Below, piece after piece: positions 34,544 through 44,600 of a DNA stretch of 64,000 nt. Location of the stretch: contig NZ_JAAAKW010000019.1 in NCBI RefSeq assembly GCF_009905615.1, positions 1 to 64,000 on the forward strand, written 5' to 3'. A model generated the notes under the pieces. That model ran no database searches. It was not told where the DNA came from and worked only from the letters and a program-made list of their open reading frames with translations. Numbering within the stretch: position 1 is the stretch's first letter; each line of letters begins with the position of its first letter. This stretch comes from Pseudomonas sp. SLFW (lineage in GTDB: Bacteria > Pseudomonadota > Gammaproteobacteria > Pseudomonadales > Pseudomonadaceae). Position numbers and translations under genes: made by a program.

Positions 34544-36349
34544 TCAGTGGGACAGCGCCCGCAGTTGTCGGACCTTGTTGTTGCGCTCGCCGTTCATCCA
34601 GTGTTCCAGCGCACTGACGGTCATGGGCCGTGCGACGAGGTAGCCCTGCACTTCGTGGCAGCCGAGCTGGCAGAGGATTTCATAGACGTCTTCGGTCTCG
34701 GCGCCTTCCGCGACGACGCGATACCCCAGGCGCCGGGCGAGGTCGACGATGGCTTCGACGAGGCGTCGATCCTTTTCATTGGCGTCGAGGTTTTCCACCA
34801 GCGATTTGTCGAGTTTGACGGTGGTGGCTGGCAGTTGGCGCAGGTAGGTCCAGTTGCTGTAGCCCGTGCCGAAGTCGTCGATGGCAATGTCGATGTCCAG
34901 CGCGCGCAGGCGTTCGAGTTGCTGGCGAGTGATGTCGGGGTTGTCGCAGAGTGCGCTTTCGGTGAATTCAAGTTCGAAACGGCCGGGGTCCAGCTCGCTG
35001 AGGGCCAGCTGTTCGAACAGCGCATCGCTGAATTGCGAATTTGCCAGATCAATGGCCGAGACGTTCATCGCGACCTTGAACGCGTAACCCTGCCGCTGCC
35101 AGGTCCGCGCCTGCTCCACAGCATGGCGAAGCACCCAGAGGCTGAGCGAGCGAATCAGCGCGGTCTTCTCTGCCAGCGGAATGAACTCCGCAGGGCTGAT
35201 CGGCCCCAACACCGGATGCTGCCAGCGCAGCAGTGCCTCGACGGTGACAATGCGCCCCGTGCTGACTTCCATTCTTGGCTGATACACCAGCGACAACTGG
35301 TCGGGGCTGCGCACAGCGTCGGCCAGTGAAGCCAGCAACAAGAAGGCACGCTGCTGCGCGAAATCCAGATGCGGTTCGTACCAGCGCCACCCGGTGGACT
35401 TGCCTCGCGCTTCGTCGGCGGCGCTGACCACCAGACGAATCCAGTCCTTTTCGTCACAACGCCCCAGGCCCAGCGGCAAAACGCCAATGCCAAGGTCCAT
35501 CTGAATCGGGATGTTGCGGCAGATCAACGGGCGCTGAAAATGCTTGATCAGTCTGCGAAACAGCAGTTCGGCCTGCTCCGGTCCGCCGTGCCGCATGACC
35601 AACGCGATGCGCGTCGGGCTGACTTTGTACAGCGCAGTGTCGGGGGGCAATTGCTCACGGCAGCTGTCGATCATGCAGCGCACCAACTCCTGGGCGAAGC
35701 TGTAGCCCAGTGCCTTGATAATGCTGTCGAGGAACACCGGGTTGACCATGTCCAGCGCCACCAGCGCGTGGTCGTCGCGGTCAGCCAGGGCGATGATGTC
35801 TTCCTCCAGACGCAGGCGGTTGAACAGCCCCGTGGGTTGGTCAACATAACTGGCCTTACGCAGGTTATTCAGGCGCTTCATCACCAACTGGCCGTACATC
35901 TCGAACATGGTGATGTCGCGGGCATCGAGGGGCGGGCGGGTCTTGTGGTCGATGATGCAGAGCGTGCCGAGGGCGAGGCCATCGGCGGTGACCAGCGGCA
36001 CACCGGCATAGAAGCGGATGTGCGGATCGCCGGTGACCATCGGGTTGTCGCAGAAGCGCTCGTCAAGCAGGGCGTCCGGCACCTGGAACACGTCGTGGGA
36101 AAGGATCGAATACGCGCAGAACGAGATTTCCCGAGGCGTCTCCCGCTCATCCAGGCCAGCGCCTGCGCGGAACCATTGCCGGTGTTCACTGACGATGGAG
36201 ACCAGCGCGATGGGCACGTCGAAATAATGAGTGACCATCGCGACGATGTGATCGAGCACTTCGTCCGAGCCTGAATCGAGAAGCCCCATGTGTTGAATTC
36301 GGGACAGACGCGAGGCCTCGTTTGACGGAGTTGGAGCGCTATTGGCCAT
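34544..36349 (-). CDS. GAF-GGDEF(degenerate)-EAL signalling protein
   Basis: A 601-residue cyclic-di-GMP protein. A GAF domain (about 20-165) is followed by a GGDEF-like domain (about 170-325) in which the catalytic GGDEF is replaced by SPTRI, so cyclase activity is not expected. A C-terminal EAL domain (about 340-590) keeps VEALLRWQHP, EFTESAL, DDFGTGYSN, KLDKSLV and AEGAETE, so it should be an active phosphodiesterase. It is cytosolic. I placed the start at the ATG giving MANSAPTPSNEASRL; the open frame extends to 36463 without support. It ends about 140 bases from ffs. Confidence 0.9.
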   Translation of the reverse strand: MANSAPTPSNEASRLSRIQHMGLLDSGSDEVLDHIVAMVTHYFDVPIALVSIVSEHRQWFRAGAGLDERETPREISFCAYSILSHDVFQVPDALLDERFCDNPMVTGDPHIRFYAGVPLVTADGLALGTLCIIDHKTRPPLDARDITMFEMYGQLVMKRLNNLRKASYVDQPTGLFNRLRLEEDIIALADRDDHALVALDMVNPVFLDSIIKALGYSFAQELVRCMIDSCREQLPPDTALYKVSPTRIALVMRHGGPEQAELLFRRLIKHFQRPLICRNIPIQMDLGIGVLPLGLGRCDEKDWIRLVVSAADEARGKSTGWRWYEPHLDFAQQRAFLLLASLADAVRSPDQLSLVYQPRMEVSTGRIVTVEALLRWQHPVLGPISPAEFIPLAEKTALIRSLSLWVLRHAVEQARTWQRQGYAFKVAMNVSAIDLANSQFSDALFEQLALSELDPGRFELEFTESALCDNPDITRQQLERLRALDIDIAIDDFGTGYSNWTYLRQLPATTVKLDKSLVENLDANEKDRRLVEAIVDLARRLGYRVVAEGAETEDVYEILCQLGCHEVQGYLVARPMTVSALEHWMNGERNNKVRQLRALSH

Positions 36350-36514
36350 ATGCGAATCCCTTTGCAACTGCTCTGTGCCACTAGTATCAAAACGATATTG
36401 TTGAGGGAAAGTAGCATTAGATTCAGCGACGTGCAGGCATTCGCAGACCGGCGGTGATGACACAACCGCCGTTGCAAAGTTGCAGTTAAACGGCCATCCC
36501 CTCAGTTGGAGGGG

Positions 36515-37681
36515 TTACTGCACCTGAAGCACCTCATCTGCCTTGCCGCCCGCGCCCTGGATCACCAAATGAATGAAATGGAGCTTGGTGATCACCGCAG
36601 GCGGCAACACGAACGGGTAGAAATCCTGTTGCCCCATGGCGCGAGAAAGTTCGTTGAGCATGCCCGCCAGTTCGATCCAGGCATTGACGAAGGCAAGGAA
36701 GGACGGCCCGCCCGGATGTTGCGGGTCGTAAAGGGTGTTCAGCTCAAAAGGCTGGTAGTCGAGGTCCATGTCCCGGGCACTCATGCCCAGGCTGAGTGCG
36801 GTATCAACGGCGTCCATCATGTGCAGGTAGTGCGCCCAGGTTTCGGCCCAGTCTTCCCACGGATGCATGGTGGCGTAGGCGCTGACGCAGTGCTGCTGCC
36901 AGTCGGACGGGGCGCCGTTCTGGTAGTGATGATCGAGGGCTTCGGCGTAGCTGGCGCGGTCGTCGCCGAACAGATTGCGGAAACCATCCTGCCAGTAGGT
37001 GTTGGCGATCAGACGGTCCCAGTAGTAATGCCCCACTTCGTGACGGAAATGCCCGAGCAGCGTGCGGTAGGGTTCGTGCATCTGCACGCGAACCTTCTCA
37101 CGAATGGCGTCGTCGGCTTCTTCGACGTTGAGGGTGATCAGGCCATTGGCGTGGCCAGTGGTTGGCAGGTTGCCGTCCAGATCGACACCGAGGAATTCGA
37201 ACGCCAACCCGCGTTCTTCATCGACCGTTTTCGCGATGACGGGCAGCCCGAGGGTGATCAGTTGCGCGACGAGACGCCGCTTGGCGGTTTCGATCTTCAG
37301 CCAGCGCTCAGGGTTTTCCGGGACGGACAGGTCGGGAATGGTGCGGTTGAGGCTACAGGCCACGCAGAACTCGCCAGCATTGTGCGCAGGAAATATCCAG
37401 TTGCAGGCCGCCGGGGTGTCGAGGTTGGCGCATCGGCGATACAGCCCGGCTTCAGGCTCGTCGCTCAGGCGCCAGGTGTTGAGATCGACGCCGGGTTCCA
37501 GGGCCGCGATTTTACTTTGTTCCGGCAGATAACCCAGGGCAGCCGAACAGGCCAGGCACTGGCTGTTGCGGAAAAACACCGACTGTCCGCAGCGGCACTG
37601 CCAGACCTTGCTGTTGCGCTTGCTTTCACCGGCGAAAGGCGCCGCGATCCGTGTGCTGAGTTGTTCGAAGAACTGGAACAT
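36515..37681 (-). CDS. Putative zinc metallopeptidase with N-terminal zinc ribbon
   Basis: A 388-residue protein. The N-terminal zinc ribbon has CRCGQSVFFRNSQCLAC, a second cysteine cluster lies near RRCANL and CVACSLN, and the catalytic HEXXH is HFRHEVGHYYWDRL (about residue 210-220). This arrangement fits the zinc-ribbon_6 / Peptidase_Mx (DUF2248) family, whose substrates are unknown. It is cytosolic with no signal. The ATG at 37681 is used because it starts the conserved MFQFFEQLSTR. It is alone in its transcription unit. Confidence 0.88.
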   Translation of the reverse strand: MFQFFEQLSTRIAAPFAGESKRNSKVWQCRCGQSVFFRNSQCLACSAALGYLPEQSKIAALEPGVDLNTWRLSDEPEAGLYRRCANLDTPAACNWIFPAHNAGEFCVACSLNRTIPDLSVPENPERWLKIETAKRRLVAQLITLGLPVIAKTVDEERGLAFEFLGVDLDGNLPTTGHANGLITLNVEEADDAIREKVRVQMHEPYRTLLGHFRHEVGHYYWDRLIANTYWQDGFRNLFGDDRASYAEALDHHYQNGAPSDWQQHCVSAYATMHPWEDWAETWAHYLHMMDAVDTALSLGMSARDMDLDYQPFELNTLYDPQHPGGPSFLAFVNAWIELAGMLNELSRAMGQQDFYPFVLPPAVITKLHFIHLVIQGAGGKADEVLQVQ

Positions 37682-37796
37682 AGCGATCTCCTGAGTGGGC
37701 TGCAAGCACTAGATCACGGGCGGTTGCGGGGGTTCCGGATATTTTCTGAAGGGGTAGATCTGTGATGAAAATCCGGTTTTATCTGGCCCACCGCTG

Positions 37797-37944
37797 TCGC
37801 TGCCGTCGTAACCTCCGGCGTCTCCCACAGGCTGTGCGCCGAATCCGAGACCTGTGTCTGGCATTAACTCGGTAGTTCGTCGTATGGAAGACTCATGCTC
37901 GACGCTGGACCTGTGGGAGACGCCGGAGGTTACGACGGCAGCGA
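37797..37944. repeat. Perfect 34-bp inverted repeat (family C)
   Basis: The arms 37797-37830 and 37911-37944 are exact reverse complements, each including CTCCGGCGTCTCCCACAG or its complement, and are separated by 80 bases. They resemble REP elements by the terminal CTGTGGGAG but differ from families A and B. No gene lies inside. A further hairpin (37947-37968) follows just before the ligA stop. Confidence 0.85.
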
Positions 37945-37975
37945 AGACGGTGGACCATTCGCCACCGTGATCGGA

Positions 37976-40339
37976 TCAATCCACCGAAATGCCGTGCTTC
38001 TTGAGAAACGCCACGAACGCCTCCTCATCCAGCACCTTCAACCCCAGTTCGTTGGCCTTGGTCAGTTTCGAACCCGCTCCCGGCCCGGCCACGACGGTGT
38101 GGGTCTTGGCGGAAACCGACCCGGACACCTTGGCGCCCAGGCTTTCGAGTTTTTCCTTGGCGACGTCGCGGCTCATCAGTTCCAGCGAGCCGGTGAGCAC
38201 CCAGGTCTGGCCGGTCAGCGGAAGTCCTTCGACGACCTTCTTCTCGCTCTGCCAGTGCATGCCGAAGTCTTTGAGCTGCTGCTCGATCTGGAGGGCGCGG
38301 TCCGCGTTCTCGGCCACATCGAAGAAGGCTCTGACAGATTGCGCCTGCTTTTCCGGCAAGGTCTGGCGCATGTCCAGCCAGTCGGCCTTGACCACGCCTT
38401 CCAGTGTGCCGAACTTGTCGGCCAGCTTCTGCGCACCGCCCGGTCCAATCGACGGGATGTTCAGCTTGTCGAGCATGCCGCCCAACGTTGCGCTGGCCGC
38501 AAACTCCGCGCCCAGCTCGCCGACGTCCTGCAATTGCATCTTGCACTCGCCCAACAACGCGCCAATGACGTTCTGGTTGTGGTCGTCCTCGAAGAAACTG
38601 TGGATTTCGTGGGCCACTTCCAGGCCGATGTCCGGCAGGTACGTCAGCACTTCCGGCAGCGCGACCTTGACCTTCTCCAGGGACCCCAGCGAGCGAGCCA
38701 GCACCTTGGCCGTTTCCTCGCCCACGTCGGGAATGCCCAGCGCATAGATGAAGCGCGCCAGCGTCGGCTTTTTGCTGTCGTCGATGGCTTTGAGCAACTT
38801 CTTGCTGGAGATGTCAGCGAAGCCCTCCAGATCGATGATCTGATCATATTGGAGCTTGTAGAGGTCAGCGGGCGAGCCGATGAGTTTCTCGTCCACCAGT
38901 TGCTCGATGGTCTTGTCGCCCAAGCCTTCGATGTCCATCGCCCGGCGGGACACGTAATGGATGATCGCCTGCTTGAGCTGCGCGCCACAGGCCAGACGGC
39001 CGACGCAGCGGTACACCGCGCCTTCGCTGACGGTTTCCTTGCCCTTGCTGCGCTTGATCAATTGCGTGCGCTCGACCTGCGAACCGCACATCGGGCAGGT
39101 CTGCGGAATCTCGACCTGACGGGCATCGTCAGGACGGCGTTCCAGCACCACCTGCACCACTTGCGGGATCACATCACCGGCACGGCGGATGATCACGGTG
39201 TCGCCGATCATCAGGCCCAAACGCGCCACTTCGTCCATGTTGTGCAGGGTGGCGTTGGCGACGGTCACACCTGCAACCTTCACGGGCTTCAAACGCGCAA
39301 CGGGCGTCACAGCGCCGGTGCGGCCCACCTGAAATTCCACGTCGAGCAGTTCGGTCAGTTCTTCCATGGCCGGGAATTTGTGCGCGATGGCCCAGCGCGG
39401 TTCGCGCGCGCGGAAGCCCAGTTCACGCTGGGAGGCGATGCTGTTGACCTTGAACACCACGCCGTCGATTTCATAGGGCAGCGACAGGCGGCGCTCACCG
39501 ATGTCGTGGTAATAGGTCAGGCAGTCTTCAATGCCGTCTGCCACTTTCAGCTCGCGGCTGATGGGCATGCCCCACTCTTTCAGCTGTTTCAAGTTGCCGA
39601 TGTGGCTGTCGGCGATGTCGTGGGACACCTGGCCGATGCCGTAGCAGCAGAATTCCAACGGGCGGTTGGCAGTGATCTTCGAGTCCAGTTGACGCAGGCT
39701 GCCCGCCGCCGCGTTGCGCGGGTTGGCGAAGGTCTTGCCGCCGACCTCCAGCTGACTGGCGTTGAGGCGTTCGAAGCCTGCCTTGGACATAAACACTTCG
39801 CCCCGCACTTCCAGCGTTTCTGGCCAGCCCTTGCCGTGCAGCTTGAGCGGGATGTTGCGCACGGTGCGCACGTTGACGCTGATGTCTTCGCCGGTGGTGC
39901 CATCGCCACGGGTGGCGCCGCGCACCAGCGCGCCGTTCAGGTAGAGCAGGCTCACGGCGAGGCCGTCGAGCTTCGGCTCGCAGCTGTATTCAACCTTGGC
40001 CCCTGCGCCAAACAGGTCGCCCACCGGCAGGTCGAGGCCTTCGTTCACACGACGGTCGAACTCACGCAGGTCGGTTTCTTCGAAGGCGTTGCCGAGGCTG
40101 AGCATCGGGATTTCGTGACGCACCTGGGTGAACGCCGACAACGCCGCACTGCCGACGCGCTGGGTCGGCGAATCCGGGGTCACCAGGTGCGGGTTTTCCG
40201 CCTCCAGCGCCTTGAGTTCGTGGAACAGGCGATCGTATTCGACGTCCGGAATGCTCGGCTCGTCGAGGACGTGGTAGCGGTAGTTGTGAAGATCCAGCTC
40301 TGCGCGCAGTTCAAGGATGCGTTGTTCGGCGGCGTTCAT
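37976..40339 (-). CDS. ligA: NAD-dependent DNA ligase
   Basis: LigA (787 residues) seals nicks using NAD. The N-terminal Ia domain is followed by the adenylation site CEPKLDGLAVS, the NPRNAAAGSLRQLD motif, the OB fold, a four-cysteine zinc finger (CPMCGSQV ... CVGRLACGA), helix-hairpin-helix repeats (EGLGDKTIEQLVDEKLI and IPDVGEETAKVLA) and a C-terminal BRCT domain (WVLTGSLELMSRDVAKEKLESLGA). It is somewhat longer than the E. coli enzyme, as is usual in pseudomonads. It is third in the smc-zipA-ligA block, with a REP pair between zipA and ligA. Confidence 0.97.
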   Translation of the reverse strand: MNAAEQRILELRAELDLHNYRYHVLDEPSIPDVEYDRLFHELKALEAENPHLVTPDSPTQRVGSAALSAFTQVRHEIPMLSLGNAFEETDLREFDRRVNEGLDLPVGDLFGAGAKVEYSCEPKLDGLAVSLLYLNGALVRGATRGDGTTGEDISVNVRTVRNIPLKLHGKGWPETLEVRGEVFMSKAGFERLNASQLEVGGKTFANPRNAAAGSLRQLDSKITANRPLEFCCYGIGQVSHDIADSHIGNLKQLKEWGMPISRELKVADGIEDCLTYYHDIGERRLSLPYEIDGVVFKVNSIASQRELGFRAREPRWAIAHKFPAMEELTELLDVEFQVGRTGAVTPVARLKPVKVAGVTVANATLHNMDEVARLGLMIGDTVIIRRAGDVIPQVVQVVLERRPDDARQVEIPQTCPMCGSQVERTQLIKRSKGKETVSEGAVYRCVGRLACGAQLKQAIIHYVSRRAMDIEGLGDKTIEQLVDEKLIGSPADLYKLQYDQIIDLEGFADISSKKLLKAIDDSKKPTLARFIYALGIPDVGEETAKVLARSLGSLEKVKVALPEVLTYLPDIGLEVAHEIHSFFEDDHNQNVIGALLGECKMQLQDVGELGAEFAASATLGGMLDKLNIPSIGPGGAQKLADKFGTLEGVVKADWLDMRQTLPEKQAQSVRAFFDVAENADRALQIEQQLKDFGMHWQSEKKVVEGLPLTGQTWVLTGSLELMSRDVAKEKLESLGAKVSGSVSAKTHTVVAGPGAGSKLTKANELGLKVLDEEAFVAFLKKHGISVD

Positions 40340-40401
40340 AAGTGTGTTCTCGAAAAAGCAAAAGAGCAGCCGGGGCTGCTCGATCTATATTGCGATATAA
40401 A

Positions 40402-40487
40402 CCTGTAGGAGTGAGCTTGCTCGCGATTGGATCAGGCTACGCGGCGTGTCAGACATGCCTCATCGCGAGCAAGCTCACTCCTACAGG
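40402..40487. repeat. REP pair, family A (copy 2)
   Basis: Arms at 40402-40427 and 40462-40487 carry GAGTGAGCTTGCTCGCGA in opposite orientations with 34 bases between. The pair lies in the gap between zipA and ligA and could stabilise or separate parts of the transcript. Confidence 0.9.
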
Positions 40488-40498
40488 TATTGCGTTTA

Positions 40499-41356
40499 TC
40501 AACGACGCTGAGTCAGGGCGCGGCGCTCGAATTCGACGATGCGCTGGCGGTAGTGTTCGATGGTCTGCGCGGTCATGACGCTGCGCTGATCGTCTTTCAA
40601 CTCGCCGTTCAGTTCGTGGGCCAGCTTGCGGGCTGCCGCCACCATCACGTCAAAAGCCTGTTTCGGGTGACGCGGGCCTGGCAAGCCGAGGAAGAAGCTC
40701 ACGGCGCGGGTGCTGAAATGGTCGATATCGTCCAGGTCGAACACGCCCGGCTTGACCGCATTGGCCATGGAGAAGAGGACTTCGCCATTGCCCGCCATGC
40801 TTTCATGGCGGTGGAAAATGTCCATCTCGCCGAAGCGCAGGCCGCTTTCCAGAATGTTCTGCAGCAACGCCGGGCCTTTGAAGCCGCTTTCGTCGCGGGA
40901 AATCACGCTGATCACCAGCACTTCTTCGACTGGGGCCAGGTCCTTGTCTTCGGTGATGCGCTGCGGCGCCTTGTCGTCCGGGAAATCGTCATCACGGGCG
41001 CTGAACAGGCTCGGGCCGTCGGTGTCGAGGTTCAGGTCACCCTGCTGCGGCTCGTCTTTACGCTTGCCGCGTTTGCTTTCGCGCTCCGGACGCTCAGGCC
41101 GTTCGCGGGCCGCGCTCATGGTGGGCAGGTCGTGCTCGTCGAGCTGGGGTTCTTTCTGGGATTCGAGGACACGCGCAGGGCCCAGCACCTCGGCGGACGA
41201 GCCTTCTTCGTCGTCCGGCAGGTTGGAAAAGCTGCGGTCCAGCCTGAATTTCAACTTGCCTTTGCCGCCGCGCATCCGGCGCCAGCCGTCAAAAAGAATA
41301 CCGGCAATGACAATAATGCCGATGACGATCAGCCACTCTCGCAGACCGATTTCCAT
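40499..41356 (-). CDS. zipA: Cell division protein ZipA
   Basis: ZipA (285 residues) tethers FtsZ to the inner membrane. An N-terminal helix (LREWLIVIGIIVIAGILFDGW) is followed by a long charged linker and the globular C-terminal FtsZ-binding domain from about residue 145 (VLVISVISRDESGFKGPALLQNI ... RKLAHELNGELKDDQRSVMTAQTI). The order smc-zipA-ligA is standard in gammaproteobacteria. Confidence 0.95.
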   Translation of the reverse strand: MEIGLREWLIVIGIIVIAGILFDGWRRMRGGKGKLKFRLDRSFSNLPDDEEGSSAEVLGPARVLESQKEPQLDEHDLPTMSAARERPERPERESKRGKRKDEPQQGDLNLDTDGPSLFSARDDDFPDDKAPQRITEDKDLAPVEEVLVISVISRDESGFKGPALLQNILESGLRFGEMDIFHRHESMAGNGEVLFSMANAVKPGVFDLDDIDHFSTRAVSFFLGLPGPRHPKQAFDVMVAAARKLAHELNGELKDDQRSVMTAQTIEHYRQRIVEFERRALTQRR

Positions 41357-41619
41357 GTAATCCCGTGCCTCTAATGAAAATTCTGAAAATTAAGGGCGTA
41401 AACCCCTTTAAAACGTGGAGCCAACTCTCTGTTCTGAATGGCCTTTTACCCACGTAACAAGAAAAAGTGGACATTAAGCTAGCACGACCAAAGGTAACTT
41501 TACACCGTCTGTTACATCTGGCATGTCGCGAGCATCTGTACTGCTGCGACGGTAAAACCTGTGCTGAAGCCTCTGCGCCTCACTTTTCCCTTCAAATCCG
41601 TCTAATCCTGCGTCACCCG

Positions 41620-44600
41620 CTACGCATCCACCAGCGCCATCGCCTCCTCAACGTCCACTGCCACGAGGCGCGAACACCCCGGCTCATGCATGGTGACGCC
41701 CATCAGTTGATCGGCCATTTCCATGGCGATCTTGTTGTGGGTGATGTAGATGAACTGCACGGTTTGCGACATCTCCTTGACCAGTCGGGCATAGCGGCCC
41801 ACGTTGGCGTCGTCCAGTGGTGCGTCGACTTCGTCGAGCATGCAGAACGGCGCCGGGTTGAGTTTGAAAATGGCGAAAACCAGCGCCAGTGCGGTCAGGG
41901 CTTTTTCGCCGCCGGACAGCAAATGGATCGTGCTGTTTTTCTTGCCCGGAGGACGCGCCATGATCGTCACCCCTGTATCGAGTAAATCTTCGCCCGTCAG
42001 TTCCAAGTAAGCGCTGCCGCCACCGAAAACTTTTGGAAAAAGTGCCTGAATTCCGCTGTTTATCTGATCAAAGGTCTCTTTGAAGCGATTGCGCGTTTCT
42101 TTGTCGATCTTGCGGATCACGTTTTCCAGGGTGTCCAGCGCTTCGACGAGGTCGGCGTCCTGCGCATCCAGATAGCGCTTGCGCTCGGACTGCTGCTGGT
42201 ATTCGTCGATGGCCGCGAGGTTGATCGCGCCGAGACGCTGAATCCGGGCCGCAATGCGCTCCAGTTCTTCTTCGGCTTCTTTCTCGTTGGCCTCCGGCGT
42301 CAGGGTCGCCAGCACACCATTTAAATCGTAGCCGTCTTCGTGCAATTGCTCCTGCAAGGTTTTGCGGCGCACGGTCAGGGACTGCCATTCAAGCCGCTGC
42401 TGCTCCAGTTGCCCGCGCAGGAGTTGGGATTGTTGTTCGGCCTGCGTCCGGCGTTTCTCCGCTTCACGCAGTTCGCGGTCGGCGTCTTCCAGGGCGTTTT
42501 TGGCGATGCGCATTTCGTCGTCGACGACCATGCGCTTTTCCAGCAGTTCTTCGAGTTTCAGGCGCAGTTCTTCCAGCGGTGCTTCGCCCTCCTCCAGCCC
42601 GAGGTTCAGCTGCTCGCGCTTTTCGGTCAGGCGTTCGGACTGCATCTCCAGCCGCTCCAGCGCCTGACGGGTCGAGTCGTGCTGCGCCCGCAGTGAACTC
42701 AGGCGAACGGCCAACTGGTTGCCGTGGTCCTTGTGCTGCCGGGCCTCCTGACGCACCCGGTCTAACCGCTCGCGCAGGCTGTCGCGCTGGGCCAGCAGCA
42801 GCTCACGCTGTTCGGTGTCCAGCGCCATGCTGTCGAGGGCGTCCTGCAATTGCAGCCGGGATTCGCCGAGACTTTCCTGCTCGATGGCGCGCTGCTCGCC
42901 CAGTTCGGTCAGCTCTTCGTCGAGACGGGTGCGGCGCAGGGTCAACTGCTCGACCTTGGCCTTGGCCGCCGACAGTTGAGCCTTGAGTTCGCTTTGCTGA
43001 CGGGTTTCGTCTTGCAGGCGGCGGCGCAGTTGCTCGCGGCTGTCTTCCTGCACCCGCTGCTGCTCGCGCTGGGTCGCCAGTTGGTCTTCCAGCGCGGCGA
43101 GGGTCGCTTCCCGCTCATCACGCTCGGCTTCGAGGCGCTGCAACTCCTGCCCTCGTGCCAGCACGCCGCTTTCGGCTTCGCTGGCCCGACGGACCCGCAG
43201 AAAATCGCGCCCGACCCAATAACCGTCGCGACTGATCAGGCTCTGACCTGCGCTCAGTTGCCCGCGCATCGACAGCGCGTCGTCGAGGGTCTCCACCGGT
43301 TTCACCTGACCCAGCCACGGGGTCAGATCGACGCGGGATTCGACCTTGTCCAGCAGGCTGCCGGGGATCCGCGTGATGTCTTTCGAAGGGCTGACCAGGC
43401 GTAGATCGCCCTGACTGAAACCGGCCAGATCGAGCCCGCCGAAATCATCAACCAACACCGCGTGCAAGTCAGCGCCCAGTACGGTTTCCACCGCCAGCTC
43501 CCAACCTGCGTCCACGCGCAGGCCTTCAGCCAGGCGCGGACGCTCGCTCAACTGATGATCGCGCAGCCATTCGGCGGTGCCCGTTCCCGGATCGAGCGCC
43601 GCCTGTTGCAAGGCTTCCAGCGACGCGATGCGGCCGTTGAGGCGTTGCAGCTCGCCTTGCGCCTGTTGCTGGGATTGGGTGGCCCGTTGCAGTTCGACGC
43701 GCAGGTGCTCAAGGCGCTCGATGAGCTGTTCTTCTTCGACCAGCAGTTCTTCGGAGGCCATCTCGCGGGCGGCGAGGTCTTCGCTCAGGTCGAGGATCGC
43801 CGCGTCTTCCGGATCGGCCGCCAGCAATTGGCGTTCTTCACCGAGGCGACGCTGACGCTCGGCCAGCCGCTCCATGCTGGTTTCCAGCTGCTGGATGCGT
43901 GACTGCTGAACCTCGGCCTGACGGCGGGGTTCGGCGGAACTCAGGTTGAAGGCGTCCCACTTCTCCTGCCAGCCGTGCATTGCGGCTTCGGCCTCTTCCA
44001 ACGCGGCGGCAGATTCCTCGGCGGCGGCGAGGGTCATCTCCTGCTCGGGTTCGAGCATTTCCAGCTCTTCGCCGAGGGTCGCGAGCAAGGTGCGGTCGTG
44101 GCCCAGGTGGGATTCGGTTTCCTGCCGCGCACGCTCGGCTTCGCGCAGGTCGTCCTGCAACTGCCGCAAACGCTGCTGGCCGTGCTGGATGCTCTGTTCG
44201 TTGCGAGCAATGTCGCCGCCCACCGAATAGAAGCGGCCCTGCACCAGATTGAAGCGCTCGGACAGGTCGTGATGCCCGTCCCGCAGGCGCTCGATGGCGG
44301 CATCGGCGCTGCGTTGATCGGCCACCAATGCCTCGAAACCGACTTCCTGGCTGCCGATTACGGACTCGCGCTGCGCCACTTGTTCGTTCAGGGCCTGCCA
44401 GCGCAAGGCTGATAGTTGCGCCCTCAACTGGCGTTCTTCGGCCTTGTATTCCTGATACTTCTCGGCGGCCTGAGCCTGCCGGTGCAGTCGCTCTAGCTGG
44501 CGTTCGAGCTCGTCGCGCAAGTCGGTCAGGCGCGCGAGGTTTTCGTGGGTGCGGCGGATGCGGTTCTCGGTCTCGCGACGGCGCTCCTTGTACTTGGAGA

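Noticed and set aside
37895..40408. 837-codon open frame antisense to ligA
   Set aside because: It mirrors ligA over its full length, with no family resemblance.
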